Source: Planoprotostelium fungivorum
Lineage: Eukaryota > Evosea > Variosea > Cavosteliida > Cavosteliaceae
Assembly (NCBI GenBank): GCA_003024175.1
Contig: MDYQ01000073.1
Location: 43,545 to 107,544 of the forward strand
Direction of reading: 5' to 3'
DNA: 64,000 nt
Of this stretch, positions 24,046-40,519 are shown in pieces. The translations under genes and the position numbers were made by a program. The notes below the pieces were generated by a model. The model was not told the origin of the DNA, did not search any database, and saw nothing but the letters and a program-made list of their open reading frames with translations. Numbering within the stretch: the stretch's first letter is position 1; each line of letters starts with the position of its first letter.

Positions 24046-25884
24046 ATGGCGGACAGAGTCATCATCCCCTCTGGAGGTGTTCCACCACCACAACCTTCGC
24101 AGTCCCCTCAGAATTTTAGTAAGAAAAATGATTTAGCAGATAAGGATGTTCAAGTGGTGGAAAAGAATGAACCCGTGAAGAAAGTTGCACCTGCTCTCAA
24201 ATTAAACCTGCCACCCACGAGACCGGTTACAGCCAAAGTCACCGCTACAGTAAATCACACCTGTGATGAATTGACGACTGATGCAGCCAGCCACGAAAGA
24301 CTGCTATAGCTACGCCCAGACAAGTTGACACAAGAGAAGCAACGATGAAGAAAGACGAGATGGTCAGTCGAGCTATTCGCGTTTTCAATGCTGCTGATGC
24401 TGATGGAAACGGAACGATCGATATTCATGAATTGCACGAATTACTACGATTGATTTTGGGTGAGTAGAGAAGAGAAGAAAGTTGAATGAGAATAGGAACC
24501 ATCACAATGCCTGAAGTGAATCGAATTTATCATGAGATGGATCAAAATCGAAGTGGAGTCATCACCATCGACGAGTATCCTTTTTATAATTCTTACTTAC
24601 CTCTTTGAACGATTATTTATCCTTTACGATGCTAAGATTTATCGCGGGAATCGAAAAATATAACTGGGATACTTCAGGGCTAGATCTAACTGTTTTACGT
24701 CACCATCATCAGGCACCAAACGCGTATGAGTGGGAGATTCCATTTGTTGAGATCGAACTGAAGGACAAACTAGGGGAAGGTGAGAAGATGATCTCACTCT
24801 GAGCTGACTAGGTGATGAGGTAGTTTTGGTGTAGTGTATAAAGCAAAATGGAGGGGCGCCGAAGTGGCATGTAAAGAATTGAAGACACTTGCCAATGTAT
24901 CGTCTGACGTCGTCGAGGAATTTCAAAGGGAGATCGCCATGATGGGGTGAAAGAATATCACGGTGCAATCTTTTGACGATAGAAGCAAATTGAGGCATCC
25001 CAACATCATTTTGTACATGGGCGCATCGACGAAGCCGCCAAACATGTGTATGATCACAGAATACATGGATGGTGGCTCCGTATATGATCTCATCCACAAG
25101 AGAAAGGCAGGCCGATCATCTCGCGGCTCTTCTGATGTATTACAGACGAAATTAAACATGAAAGAGACATTGTACATATTGAAACAGACCGCCTTTGGTC
25201 TCAATTATCTCCACCTCTCCAACATCATTCACCGAGATCTGAAGTCGATGAATCTCTTGATCGACAAAGCATTGAAGGTCAAGATCTGTGATTTCGGTCT
25301 GTCGTGCGTGAAGCTGAAGGGTCAAGAACTCATCGAGCAAGTCGGCAGTCCTCTGGTGAGCAGATATGTACGCCAGTGCTGATGATCTCAGTGGATGAGT
25401 CCAGAACTGCTCCTTGGTCAGCCTTATGACGAGAAGGTGGACACCTATTCTTTCGGTATAGGTGAACAACACAAAATATTCTGATGAATACGGCTGACCA
25501 CCCTCAGTGATGTGGGAGATCGTAGCTCGCAAGATACCTTATCAAGGCATGAGTCTGCCCGAGCTTATTTCAGCCGTGGGAAAGCAAGGAAAGAGACCCT
25601 CTGTTCCAGCCGAATCACCGTCCGTCCTGAGTTGAGGACCCTCAATCTTTGTCATCTCACACGAAGAAGGTACTCTCATACGTAAATGTTGGTCCCACAA
25701 GATCATCAGTCGACCAGATCTGGCCACCATCATTGCCGATCTTGAGAGAGTGTCCTACTTGATGGATACCGGGGAGCTCGATGAGAATGGTATGGAGACG
25801 AAGAAGAAGACAAAAACGGAAGCTGCGGTACTAGTTCCAACGAAAAAGATTGCCAAGACTCCGGCGGTCGTCAAGAAAGCTTGA
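24046..25884 (+). CDS. EF-hand / tyrosine-kinase-like protein kinase fusion
   Basis: Pro/Lys-rich N-terminus (MADRVIIPSGGVPPPQPSQ), then two EF-hands (FNAADADGNGTIDIHELHEL and HEMDQNRSGVITIDE), then a complete kinase domain: LGEGSFGVVYKAKW (Gly loop), VACKELK (Lys), HPNIILYMGAS, IIHRDLKSMNLLID (catalytic loop), ICDFGLSCVK (DFG), GSPLWMSPELL (APE-equivalent), DTYSFGIVMWEI and the C-lobe to RPDLATIIADLE. The tail is Lys-rich. The HRDLKxxN and WMSPE forms place it in the TKL/mixed-lineage-like group, so Ser/Thr specificity is expected. Introns of 30-40 nt interrupt the Gly loop, the alpha-C region (24949-24984) and the activation segment. A Ca2+-responsive kinase is inferred. TGA at 25882-25884. 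Confidence 0.88.
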
Positions 25885-25995
25885 AATAATAGAAAATGCC
25901 TGAAAATTCATCAAGTTTTGTAGATCGCGACGTCGGACGGCCGGGCGTCCTCGTGCAGAGCCGGACGGACGACCGGCCCATTAAGACGTTCAAAA

Positions 25996-26906
25996 ATGGT
26001 GGTCATTCAGATCGAGGACGACAAGAAACAGAAACATGATACTATCCAAAGAGCTGAGGGATCACATCAAAGACCCCGCATTCAAAGAGCGCCGAAGGGG
26101 ACACTTCTATCGACACAGCCAAGGACTCTTGTGGAACTACCTAGTACCATTTGACCAGAACGGTTGTGGTCTTTGGCCAGTACTCTTGTGGCAATCCGGA
26201 AAGTCAGGCCATCTCCTTCAACTGGCTCCTTCAGAACGTGGCAGACGACGGGATCTCATCTTTCAGTTATACATACGAGATTTGGGTCAAGTTCTCGAAC
26301 AACAACCATTCCGGGTCAGCATTGCCTGTGGTGATAGAGACGCCCAAATATGCCCGGTCACCTCATACACCTCGGAAGACGGATTCATCAAGGTCTCATT
26401 CAAGAGACCCCCAGTTCCACTTCAATACGAAATCAGCGGTCGTAATCACCTGCACTCTACAAGACAAAGATGGACATCGTTTGGGAGAGGAATGGCGATC
26501 TGAGGAACTGGACTTCACAAGAACACCCTCTGGCTTGGACATGCGCATCCTTCAATATCTGAGTGAGTAATCCATTCATAGAGATGGATCTAATCCTGTA
26601 ACAGATCATCAGAAAGACAGCACCCTAAAAGACATCTTGAACAAGTCACATAAAGAGCACTCCGACATCATGGAGCTATTTCTCTCTGACTGCATGAGAG
26701 ACCTGCTGGGATGGAAGGCCTTTCATTTTGCAGATAACGCGCGGGTTATCACAAAGGAAGACTGGTACAATCTGGATGACGCCAGAAGAGAGGAGTGGAT
26801 GGGACCTGCCGATCACCCTCACGATCACATCCAGGAACGAGTGCCTAACGACAACATTCTGCTGTGGGACGTAGACATGCTCGCGCAAGTGTTTGGATTA
26901 GAATAA
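25996..26906 (+). CDS. Unrecognised protein, 5' part frame-disturbed
   Basis: The best start is MVVIQIEDDKKQKHDTIQ at 25996. From 26151 a second phase is protein-like to the end (VVVFGQYSCGNPESQAISFN, SFSYTYEIWVKFSNNNHSG, VVITCTLQDKDGHRLGEEW, then after an intron LKDILNKSHKEHSDIMELFL and ILLWDVDMLAQVFGLE with TAA). Joining the two phases requires one extra G in the GGGG run at about 26096-26100 and then meets an in-frame TAG at 26142-26144. A third phase (26036-26500) is also open, so the exact structure is unresolved. No domain recognised. Confidence 0.45.
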
Positions 26907-26949
26907 AACATCTATAGCCATCGAGTATTCGAAAGCAAAAAAGTTGGTT

Positions 26950-27019
26950 GCCTACGCGCGGAATCGAACCGCGGTCGTTGGAGCCACAATCCAAAGTACT
27001 ACCCCTATACTACGTAAGC
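26950..27019 (-). tRNA. tRNA-His (GTG)
   Basis: On the minus strand the 7-bp acceptor GCTTACG pairs with CGTAGGC (one G-T). The anticodon stem TTGGA/TCCAA holds the loop TTGTGGC with anticodon GTG. The T arm is CGCGG-TTCGATT-CCGCG, and the D loop has the usual GTAGTATAGGGG form. No intron. The CCA end is not encoded. Confidence 0.93.
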
Positions 27020-27329
27020 TTGGTGTGTTGACAGAATTATGCAATCATTGATACCCACAAGATTTCGTTTGTAGCCAGCTTGAATCATGCATGCATACCT
27101 GCACATTGGATAATGAAGAGGTCCATTGTCTTTTCACAATGTATTATGTGATGCGAAAACAGTTATAGACGGGGCACGTAGGCTTTGCGTCAAAGAGGAG
27201 ATCCGTCAGAGATTGAAACAGCAGTCTCAGCACTTGTGCAACTACACCTTCTCAGCTCTCATTCCATCTATGAGCACACTTCACCTGCTATAAACAGAAT
27301 GGAATCGATTGTACCACTTCCAGTGGCAG

Positions 27330-28226
27330 CTATCGATCGTGAGAAGTGTTGGATACACATAAAGACTCACCCTTGGTTGCGATGACATTCGAAGATGCGA
27401 TGAAGAGAGAGAGGAGACAGTTGAATTGAGACAGAGGGTACTTCCATATCATGCTGAGGAAGATGAAACCTTTACCGAAACTGCTGAGAATGATACCACG
27501 AGATAAGGTACCGAAACTGTCGTCGTTACGTTTGGATTCTGAAATGTTTGCACCTCGTTCTCTTTGCACCTCCGATGATCCTCCTCCCGATCTCTGCGAT
27601 GACAAGGATGAAGAAGACGTACAACATCATCTCGAGCATCGTGAAGGAGGCGATCTGGACGTACTCTGAAAAATCAGCCGCTCTTGGTTTGATGTTGAGT
27701 TGATGTGTCGTCCGCTCAAACATTGGGTTTGTCTCAGAGCCCCACTGGCAGTTCCATTGCATGTCTGAAACGATTAATGAGGTGAGAGGAACGAGGGAAC
27801 TCACATGACTCGAAGAAGACGTAGATGATTAGGATCTTGAGATACCCATTCTGATCAGTGTTAGCTGGATGTATGCACATTCAAATCACAAACATATGAA
27901 GGATCTTTGTCATCGTGTGCGTTGAAGAGCAGGTGTCTGTTGAACTTCAGCCATTATAAGGTGAGACAGATGGATCGGTCGTCACCTGTATACTTGTGTT
28001 CGAAGGAGAATGAGATCCAAAAACTGGATTATAAGATCGTATTCTACATATTTATCTGCAACCTCTCCACAGTTCCCCTACCGTATAGATGAGTCATCAC
28101 CAACATTATGAGCGATGATATCTCACGCATCTGGTCAAACGGACTGAACGTCCTATCTGCTTATATACTGCAGAGACATCCTCACCACATTCTACACAGA
28201 TCATAATTTGCCTCCCGATGTGCCAT
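27330..28226 (-). CDS. Multi-pass membrane protein, unrecognised
   Basis: Several short exons read in one minus-strand series: MREISSLIMLVMTHLY, HLLFNAHDDKDPSY, NGYLKILIIYVFFES, then MQWNCQWGSETNPMFERTTH...SEYVQIASFTMLEMM and LYVFFILVIAEIGRRI. At least three segments are hydrophobic enough to span a membrane, separated by a Cys/Trp-containing loop. The 3' end is ambiguous: one phase stops with TAA after FRIQT (about 27526), another continues through a second hydrophobic block (GIILSSFGKGFIFLSMIW) to 27330. The start is placed at the ATG of MAHREANYDLC, but the first introns are unresolved. No family assigned. Confidence 0.4.
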
Positions 28227-28590
28227 CAGGCGTTGTAGAAAAGTTTGAAAAATGAGCATCGTTACCACGGTAACATCACAGCCTGTTCTGAAAGAATGGG
28301 ACAGATGATCTTTATGCATCAGAGTGCTGTCTGTTCTCTCATCTATGTTTGATTGGAATGCGAGTTCGATTCCAAATCGGTCACTCCGCCGATCGATCCT
28401 CCAATGCCGAAGGAAGGATTAATAATACAAGGACGCGCGCCTACTCCTCCATAATAGCTGCCACTTTCCTGCTCAATTCCGGCAGTAGCTTACCGCCCCC
28501 TCGCAGACTTCCTCCCTTGCCCAATTTCAAGCTACCGAACTGACTGCTCCTCTTCGCTGCGCAGCGTCATCATCCATCGTCTCACGTCAT

Positions 28591-30973
<2,383 letters not shown>

Positions 30974-31357
30974 ATTACCAAATCTTTACTACTTGGATAG
31001 CAGAGTCTCATAATGGATCACTGCTTCCTCCCATCACCCTCTTTTCAGAGGATAGACGGTAGCCTATGACTGTCAGGTTGCTGAAATGTTTCTCCGAGCT
31101 AGTTTCCAAAAACGGTCTAGACCTGACACTTTTTTAGAATTGAACCCGTTCTGCCGCTTACAGAAAGGAGGGAGACCCCTTTAGGCTCTTCCTCCTTAGA
31201 AGAACTGGGGTAGTGTGATAATAGACCTATTATTAGGGTTTAGATCACGAGGCACCGTCCTGTGGGACAACACAGGGAAGAGCTCATCTCTGTCAGGTTC
31301 GATTTACACTTTTGATTCTAATTTTTCTTCGCGGTTGAATTTAAATTCAAACATCGG
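30974..31357. other. Intergenic region
   Basis: 384 bases between the divergent DYRK gene and the next plus-strand gene. No RNA or coding signal seen. It contains short imperfect inverted repeats around 31155-31200 (cctcctt / gaaggagg). Confidence 0.3.
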
Positions 31358-31972
31358 ATGACATCGCTGGAACATCATCAAGCCCTTGTTGCTCTGGCAC
31401 AGAAGAAGAGGAATAAGAAGAAATCGCACGTGTTGAATGAAGAGGACAAATACGATCAGAATGGAAAGCTCCTTCCCTGTTGGCGGGACGATTTTGTGGA
31501 AGACGACGATGGAAGTGGTCAATATGTCCAAGATAGTGATTCAGAAGGTGAGCGTTCGTCATTCGATCCTCTGATTGATGATTTGGTTTTAGACGAAATT
31601 ATTGTTTTGGATACTCCCTCTCACCACAGAGCACCAAAGAGTCCTATCAAGCATCAAATGGTTCGTCAAAAAGAATTACCGTCATCATGGATATCTGAGG
31701 TACAACACTGCCCACCTGTGACCCCTCCTCTCTTCAACAATCTCCCACCCTCTGTCATCAGCTCACCAACAAAAGCCGTTGTACCTGTGAAAAGGACACC
31801 AAAAAAGAGTGAGTTATCGTGAATTGAGATATCCCCTGAAGATCATGCAGCAGTGACATTGGAGGAGGAAGAGAAGATGACGAAGGAACTGATAGACACC
31901 CTGAGTAAGGAGAAGAGAGGCATGGAAGATTGGATCCACAACATGACTGTTGAGATTGGACTCCAGTTGTGA
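31358..31972 (+). CDS. Unrecognised charged protein
   Basis: Two exons. The first (MTSLEHHQALVALAQKKRNK) is rich in Lys, then strongly acidic (WRDDFVEDDDGSG, DSDSEGE), then Pro/Ser-rich. A 40-nt intron near 31810-31850 joins in phase to a short coiled-coil C-terminus (VTLEEEEKMTKELIDTLSKE...MTVEIGLQL) with TGA at 31970-31972. Basic patches (KKRNKKK) suggest nuclear localisation. No family recognised. Confidence 0.55.
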
Positions 31973-32173
31973 TAATTAAGGTATGTGAGTTGCACTCCTC
32001 ACATGGGTGGAGATGATCCAGGAAATAGAGTTCATACCTCACGCACGTGGAGCATTATTACGCTGCTCATAAACTCCTAAACGATGATACATTGACTGAG
32101 CTAAGAGGAGGTGCATGCTTTGTAGAGACGCAATTTCATTTGAAACATCGCATCACATCATCTTGAGCGAATC

Positions 32174-33439
32174 ATGGATGACCCAGGGCATCACAACGAA
32201 TGGACCGACAAATCTGAAATTGAGACGGTCTTGTCTGCAGGGGCATTAGATCATCATCCTCTAACTCACATGCCCCCTGCCGACCCCCTGCCGATGATCG
32301 AGACCCCCACAACATTGGCTGCTCTGCATCAGCAATATTCAAACGGTGAATTCCTCGTCTGCGACCTCGAATCATCCTATCATCATCACTAAAATCATGT
32401 CCAGAAGTCTTCGATGCAGAAGGCACTGAGTCTCATTTCGAATCGAATTTTAGTAGTTCTTATTCAGTGACACAAGTGCCATCACCTCCAGATATCAACA
32501 TATCAGACATCCATTTAAAAAGAACAAAGACACCCAACGATAGAAAACGATCCTCGCCCAAAACGAGTGGAGAATCAGATTCAAAGAAAAGAGGCAGACC
32601 AAATGTACCCATCAGCGAGCATTCCAATCCCAGCGTGAAGGTGACTTCCGTAACGAACGCATCTGTTGAAGAAATGCAGTATAAAAGGATCTCGGAAACG
32701 GTGGACAAGTTGACGAGTGAACCCTCATTCTTGAAGAAGATGATCAACTCGGACTGGGGCAGGAAGGAGTATTACGAGACTCATGCCTTGTGGCATTCGA
32801 AGATCATACAAAATGTGGCCGTCAGTCTGAAGGGTCTACCCAATAACTCGCCTCTCAGAAAACAGGTGGGTCGCTGCTGCCCGATCATGAAGCTTACTGA
32901 TGACAGATCATACACTTGATCGGAGAGGATGTCCCGGTACAAATACTAGCCAAGCTTTTAGACGTATCAGAGAAGACCATCTACCGCAGCCGGTGAAGGT
33001 TCCACCTGTGACCATCGCTGATCGTACCGCAGAAAGATCGATCCCATCAAGGGAATACCTCAGAGAAACAACACGAACAACCACAACCATTCTTCACACG
33101 AGGAATCTGTCCACCACCAGATCAGCCGCAATCCACATCATGAAGACCTGCTGGAAGAACAGAACGTCAGCATCGCCCATCACGGAGTGAACTCAGCCCA
33201 CGAAGACCACGAAGTGCAAGGTGTCGAAGAGACGGAAGACATCCAGGGAGAGCAGTCATCAGTCGATGGAATCGCTGATGAAGGAGACGACATGCAACCA
33301 GGAATGAACGGAATGAGTGAGACGATGATGATGAGTTGAACGTCTGACTTTTGCAGATACTTACTTCACGCTACCAGCATCACCGTTCGAGCAGTCACGA
33401 GAGGCTATGGGATACAACGATAAGGCCGAAGAAGAATAA
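32174..33439 (+). CDS. AT-hook protein with a helix-turn-helix-like segment
   Basis: Exon 1 (MDDPGHHNEWTDKSEIE) splices in phase at about 32346 to VFDAEGTESHFES. An AT-hook-like core KKRGRP lies in SGESDSKKRGRPNVP. The following segment ends in HLIGEDVPVQILAKLLDVSEKTIYRSR, where LAKLLDVSEKTIYR has the spacing of a DNA-binding helix-turn-helix. The C-terminus is His/Asn/Glu-rich and ends SREAMGYNDKAEEE with TAA at 33437-33439. A DNA-binding nuclear protein is inferred. It could be a domesticated transposon protein, but no transposon ends were seen. Confidence 0.55.
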
Positions 33440-33546
33440 AGACCACCCTATGTACAACGACTGATGTGATGAAGCGATGAAAACACGCTCAGATGACGAG
33501 ACATGAGATGAGGAATGTATTGAGTGAATCACTGCTCGTGAAGAGA

Positions 33547-34393
33547 TCAGTCTTGACCGGGATCCTTCTGCAGATCGAAAGCGGTGGGGGGAGCTTTCCA
33601 AGTCACATTGCTGAGGGACCATAAGCCATTGCAGGGAGGAAATCCGTTGAGGTTGGGAGACAAATTCAGGGAGCGTTGGTCAGAAGAGGGAAGGCAAGCA
33701 GGGGTGCCGGTCGTGGGCCACACGATCCACTGCTGGCGATTGGCCAAACTCATGGTGGAGAAGGCCCACATGGTATTGTTGTTGTAGGTAGTCACGTTCC
33801 AGCTGCACGTCACATTGTTGTTGACCAAACCGACCGAACACACGTCGTGTTTACCGATGTTGAGATCGGGTTGGTTCTGCTGTGTGAGCGAGGTCGCATC
33901 TGCACACAGTCAGAGGAGAATTGGAGCTGATTAACTCACTGACGAAGAATCTGTAGTCTTCTGCTCCGTATGGAAGTATGGCGGCATTTCCTTTGGTGTA
34001 GTCGTATCCCAGTGAGAAGTATCCGTATACTCCGATGAGCCCACACCGCGCCGTGACGAGGCTGATGGGAGCCAAACCTCGAGTGGCCCCACTGTTCTTC
34101 AGGAAGTAGGTGCAGATAGTATTGTTTGTATAAGGTGAAAGTGCAAATCTGGCGCCGGACATGTAAGGGGCGTTGACCTGGGGCATAAAATACGAGGTGT
34201 TAACCTCGAGTTTGACCTTGAGGGTGGGAGGCGCTTCTTTGAGGGAATCTGCACTGCGAGAGAGGACCAATGTGGTGGTCAGAAGGCCGATGATGACGAC
34301 CAAGAGGAATGCATTGGTCACCCGTGAGGCGATCTTGGAGACTCTCTCCTTGGTTCCCAAGAGGGCCACGTCTTCTTGAATGGAATGGTGCAT
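33547..34393 (-). CDS. Type II single-pass membrane protein, unrecognised
   Basis: Starts MHHSIQEDVALLGTKERV at 34393. A short cytosolic head is followed by one hydrophobic segment (AFLLVVIIGLLTTTLVLS, about residues 28-46) and a large luminal/extracellular part with several N-glycosylation sequons (NTS, NNT, NVT) and paired cysteines. One intron near 33900-33940 joins in phase to ATSLTQQNQPDLNIGKHD. It ends LQKDPGQD with TGA at 33547-33549. No enzyme motif visible. Confidence 0.6.
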
Positions 34394-35051
34394 GGTGTTT
34401 GTGTGTGTGCACGATGAAAAGTGAGGAGGTCCTCACTCTCAGTAGACCCCAAAAGTTTTGGGTTGGTACAGTTTCTTCGAGATATCCTCAGGATTCACGT
34501 CAGCATTCAGATGCTGTACCATTCAGATTAGCACTGCGAGAGACGACACAAAAGTTCAGGCCAGCGGCGGCCTAAATTTTGGGGCCTGTCAGAGAGACAT
34601 CACAGGAATAAAATGAAATTCCAATTCAATCTTTCATGAGCCAGTGTTGGACCCAGATCACAAAATCATTTTACGACTAATGTGTTGTGAGCTCTTCAAA
34701 GCGGAGCAATCCATATGTGATCCAACAACGAGCTGTCAACTTTTGAAGGTACCTTCGTAGGCCAACATGTGACCACGTCTTGTTTCATCTGCAGTATATA
34801 CCCTTGATACACGGATGTATAATGAGACAAAATATCGACAACGAAAGAGGACGTGATCGAATGAGATCATTCATCCCGATAAGGGGAACGCCATATTTGA
34901 GAAGCGTAATACATCTGTCATTTATACAAGGGTATTCTTTTTTAAAATAGCTTGTACTGAGAATGAGAGTGTTAACACTTACGAAACATTTATTCATTTT
35001 CTTTGGCTTCATAGCACACGATGAAGAGGTTTGGAACAAACAAATGGTTTA
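34394..35051. other. Intergenic region with a perfect small palindrome
   Basis: 658 bases with no accepted gene; open frames are short and compositionally random. The sequence CCCAAAAGTTTTGGG at about 34448-34462 is a perfect palindrome around a central G. A TTTATACAAGGGTAT / ATATACCCTTGATAC inverted pair lies near 34795-34810 and 34920-34935, flanking an AT-rich stretch. Confidence 0.35.
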
Positions 35052-36157
35052 TTACGTGTTCTTTGTTCCCTCCTGCGTCGTTGGGAGGGTCTTCTGTGAT
35101 ATCTCGGGTGTGACGACGTTGAAATACATGAGGATCGAAACGGTGATGATGGAGATGCCAAAGAACATCTGACTCGTCGGCTGTTGTCCCATAAAGAGTA
35201 CAGATAAGACGAGTGTGAGGGCCATAGATACAGCCACCGAGTAGATCTTTACCATGTTGTCCGCATACTTCATGATGAGAGAAACTGTCAGCCCAGTGAA
35301 GGCGTAGCTGAGAACCACGAGACCAGTGGAGAGGGTGTATCCTTCGAAGAAGGAAGAAGTCATAAAATTGGGCTCATCGACGTAGGCGATGAAGTTCGAG
35401 ATGATACCGAAGAAGTACAGGTGCATGTTCTGACTGTGCAGAGGATCTTTCTTCAATGTACTCTTCTTCATGATCCATTCTGTGTGAAAATCGGTGATGG
35501 CATTCTGATGCTCACCTCACCTGTCGCGATGCCGGCTGCGGGGGACATGCAAGACACAATGATACAGACTATGACTCCGATGAAGGACGTCTGTACGCCA
35601 GAGGACGTTTCGCAGGGTGTCTGACTGACGGCACAACCGACCGCCAAGAGGAAGAGAGCAGACCACTGGAGACTGCTGAGCTCTTTACCCATCACGATGC
35701 GAAATAGAACACCTATCAACATGAGATGAGGTGAGAGATAGATTCAACTCACCAGTGGTCAAAATCTTCAGATTGACTAGAATCTGGTAGGTCGTGGGGT
35801 CCATGTGAGAGAGAGCGACGAAGACGAGATTGTTTTGCAGTGAATAGATGATGGCAGGTATACTGTATAGTAATGTATCTTTGTTAACACGAAAATTCAG
35901 CTCTAGACCTTCCCATCTCCTGCAATTACATCAACACGAACGATGTTAATTCTCGATGAGACTTACAACAAGAAAATGGCCAGGAAGAACTTGATAATCT
36001 CAGCTAACAAGACAGCTGACGTGGTGTTGTATTTGTAGCCGTCCAAGCTCTTCGAGTGGCTGATTAACAGTGATTGTCCGCTCAATAAGAAGGTCAGAAC
36101 TATGACCCAGAATCCTGTCTTCCCTGCCTCTCTGACTCGATCCACTACTCCGCTCAT
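35052..36157 (-). CDS. Nucleotide-sugar transporter (SLC35A-like)
   Basis: Multi-exon polytopic membrane protein. Landmarks: VREAGKTGFWVIVLTFLLSG, TSAVLLAEIIKFFLAIFLL, the hallmark YSIPAIIYSLQNNLVFVALS followed by MDPTTYQILVNLKILTT, GVLFRIVMGKELSSLQWSA, LFLLAVGCAVSQ and the C-terminal half from QNMHLYFFGIISNFIAY to KYADNMVKIYSVAVSMALT. The PAxxYxxQNNLxF and YQxLxxxKIxTT blocks are those of UDP-galactose/UDP-GlcNAc/CMP-sialate transporters of the Golgi; the substrate cannot be told from sequence. Start taken at MSGVVDRVREAG (36157); an in-frame ATG at 36208 is possible. TAA at 35052-35054. Confidence 0.88.
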
Positions 36158-36470
36158 CGATGCTCTCAAAAAATTGGAACAACTACCTCTACAACCAGTT
36201 CCATTCATGATAAGTGATATGTTGTGACTATCCGAATGCACAAAACCTGCATAAATGATCAACACAACGAGATGATCATTCGTGCGAGACCACATACGGT
36301 AGCCGCACATAGATCAGCGAAATCTGATCTTCAATTACAACTAGCCTCAGCCGGCTGTCTGAAAACAACATGATCGGCCTACCTCGTCATGTGTACAGTT
36401 CTATCCATTGGAAAAAGAACATCAACTCAAACATCCGCATCGCTCCGAACGTTCGACCCAATACCAGCAG

Positions 36471-37640
36471 ATGGCAGCCGATTCGCCTTATGAGTGACAG
36501 TACGTTGATCTGTCTGGTATTTTCATAATGTCCAGCAGGGTTGGAAGAGGATGTAACAATGGAAACATCCAATCACCTCAATGGTTTCAATCGAAATGGA
36601 AAACGGATCTACTTCAGTAGAAAGGGCATTTTTATCTGTCTATCCTTCACACGTAGAGGCGATCTGTGCGTAGAGACTGCGAGTTCAGGTGAAGAGATGA
36701 TGTCATTCATCTTGTTCGTGACAATGGCATACAGATCTGCACGAATTTACAGAGATGCAAATACCTTATTCAGAATACCACCAAAATCGCTTCTCCCTTA
36801 CTTTACAAACGACGGACATCTGTGAGCCAATCACATCCATCTCATCATTTCACTCTAACAGATAGAAAGGTAAACTGATGGCTGTGACGGATCAATTAGC
36901 GAGAGAAACTACGATCTATCGTATCCGGTGAGTAGGCGTGGTGAATCGATCTATTGGCTTATGATCATCAGCAACAAAGACGACGTGTTGAATCGAACGG
37001 TCATCACTGCGAAGCTTGAACTGCCTTACAAGGAAGGTGCCGATTTCTGCCTCGAATTAAATCACAAGGTGGTCTTTCTGTCTCCTCCAATCTGAACTCC
37101 ACAGTGTGCCTCTCAAGCTCCGTTATTCGCAAAGATGTTTCTGCAGCCTTACGAGGTGATCGCTTCGAAGGTTCAGCATTGATGTATGATAACATCTTTA
37201 GGTGATCCTTTTGAGAGAGCTATTGAAGGCTCACCTGCGAGCTCGGCTGACGAACATGATGAAGGGACAAGCAGAGAGTGCTGAGTAATAAACGGAAGGA
37301 CGAGAGTTTGTCAATCACAAATTTAAACATTGTGACAAGTGGGCTGACAGCTCAGAAGATCTTGTTCTCTCAGATCATTCATCGGAAGATGGAAGCGGAG
37401 GGTGACTTTGTGGAGGTAGAGAACTACCTGTCTCTAGTCAAAGACATTTCTTTGAATGAGGAAGCTTCAGACGACGACGATTCACCGGCCGAGGGAATAT
37501 CTCTAGATACAGACAGGGAGGTGAGCAACTCTCTATCTCAGTTTCACGTGGATCAAATGACTGAGATCTTATTAAGGAATGCTTCGACGATCTTGAAATC
37601 GGTCTCGCCGCAGAACCGACCGTCAGACAGAACAATCGAA
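36471..37640 (+). CDS. Unrecognised gene, exon structure unresolved
   Basis: Protein-like exons run between the transporter and the PAK gene: MAADSPYE at 36471, MMSFILFVTMAYRSARIYRD and ANTLFRIPPKSLLPYFTNDG (to about 36825), KLMAVTDQLARETTIYRI, TVITAKLELPYKEGADFCLE, ILLRELLKAHLRARLTNMM and GLTAQKILFSQIIHRKMEAE with an acidic EEASDDDDSPAEG stretch. Short GTGAG introns separate them. LFR followed by a hydrophobic helix is weakly reminiscent of RasGAP domains, but this was not convincing. It may be a separate gene or the 5' half of the PAK transcription unit, with which one phase appears to join near 37670. Confidence 0.3.
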
Positions 37641-37648
37641 CTTCAGTC

Positions 37649-40339
<2,691 letters not shown>

Positions 40340-40448
40340 AGACACTTTGTCACGTGATTCTGTCGATTGGTATTGGGCAGAATCAGTTCATGGATCGTTC
40401 GAATAGTTCGAACAAACTCCTGAGTTCGTTGCAATTGATAACAAAAAA

Positions 40449-40519
40449 GGTCCTACCCGGGTTCGAACCGGGGATTCCAGGGTCAAAACCTGACGTGCTA
40501 ACCACTACACCATAGAACC
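40449..40519 (-). tRNA. tRNA-Gln (TTG)
   Basis: The minus-strand acceptor GGTTCTA pairs with TAGGACC. The D arm GGTGTAGTGGTTAGCAC is typical, the anticodon stem CAGG/CCTG holds TTTTGAC with anticodon TTG, and the T arm is CCGGG-family with TTCGAAC. No intron. It reads CAA and, by wobble, CAG; no suppressor (CTA) anticodon is present. Confidence 0.95.
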
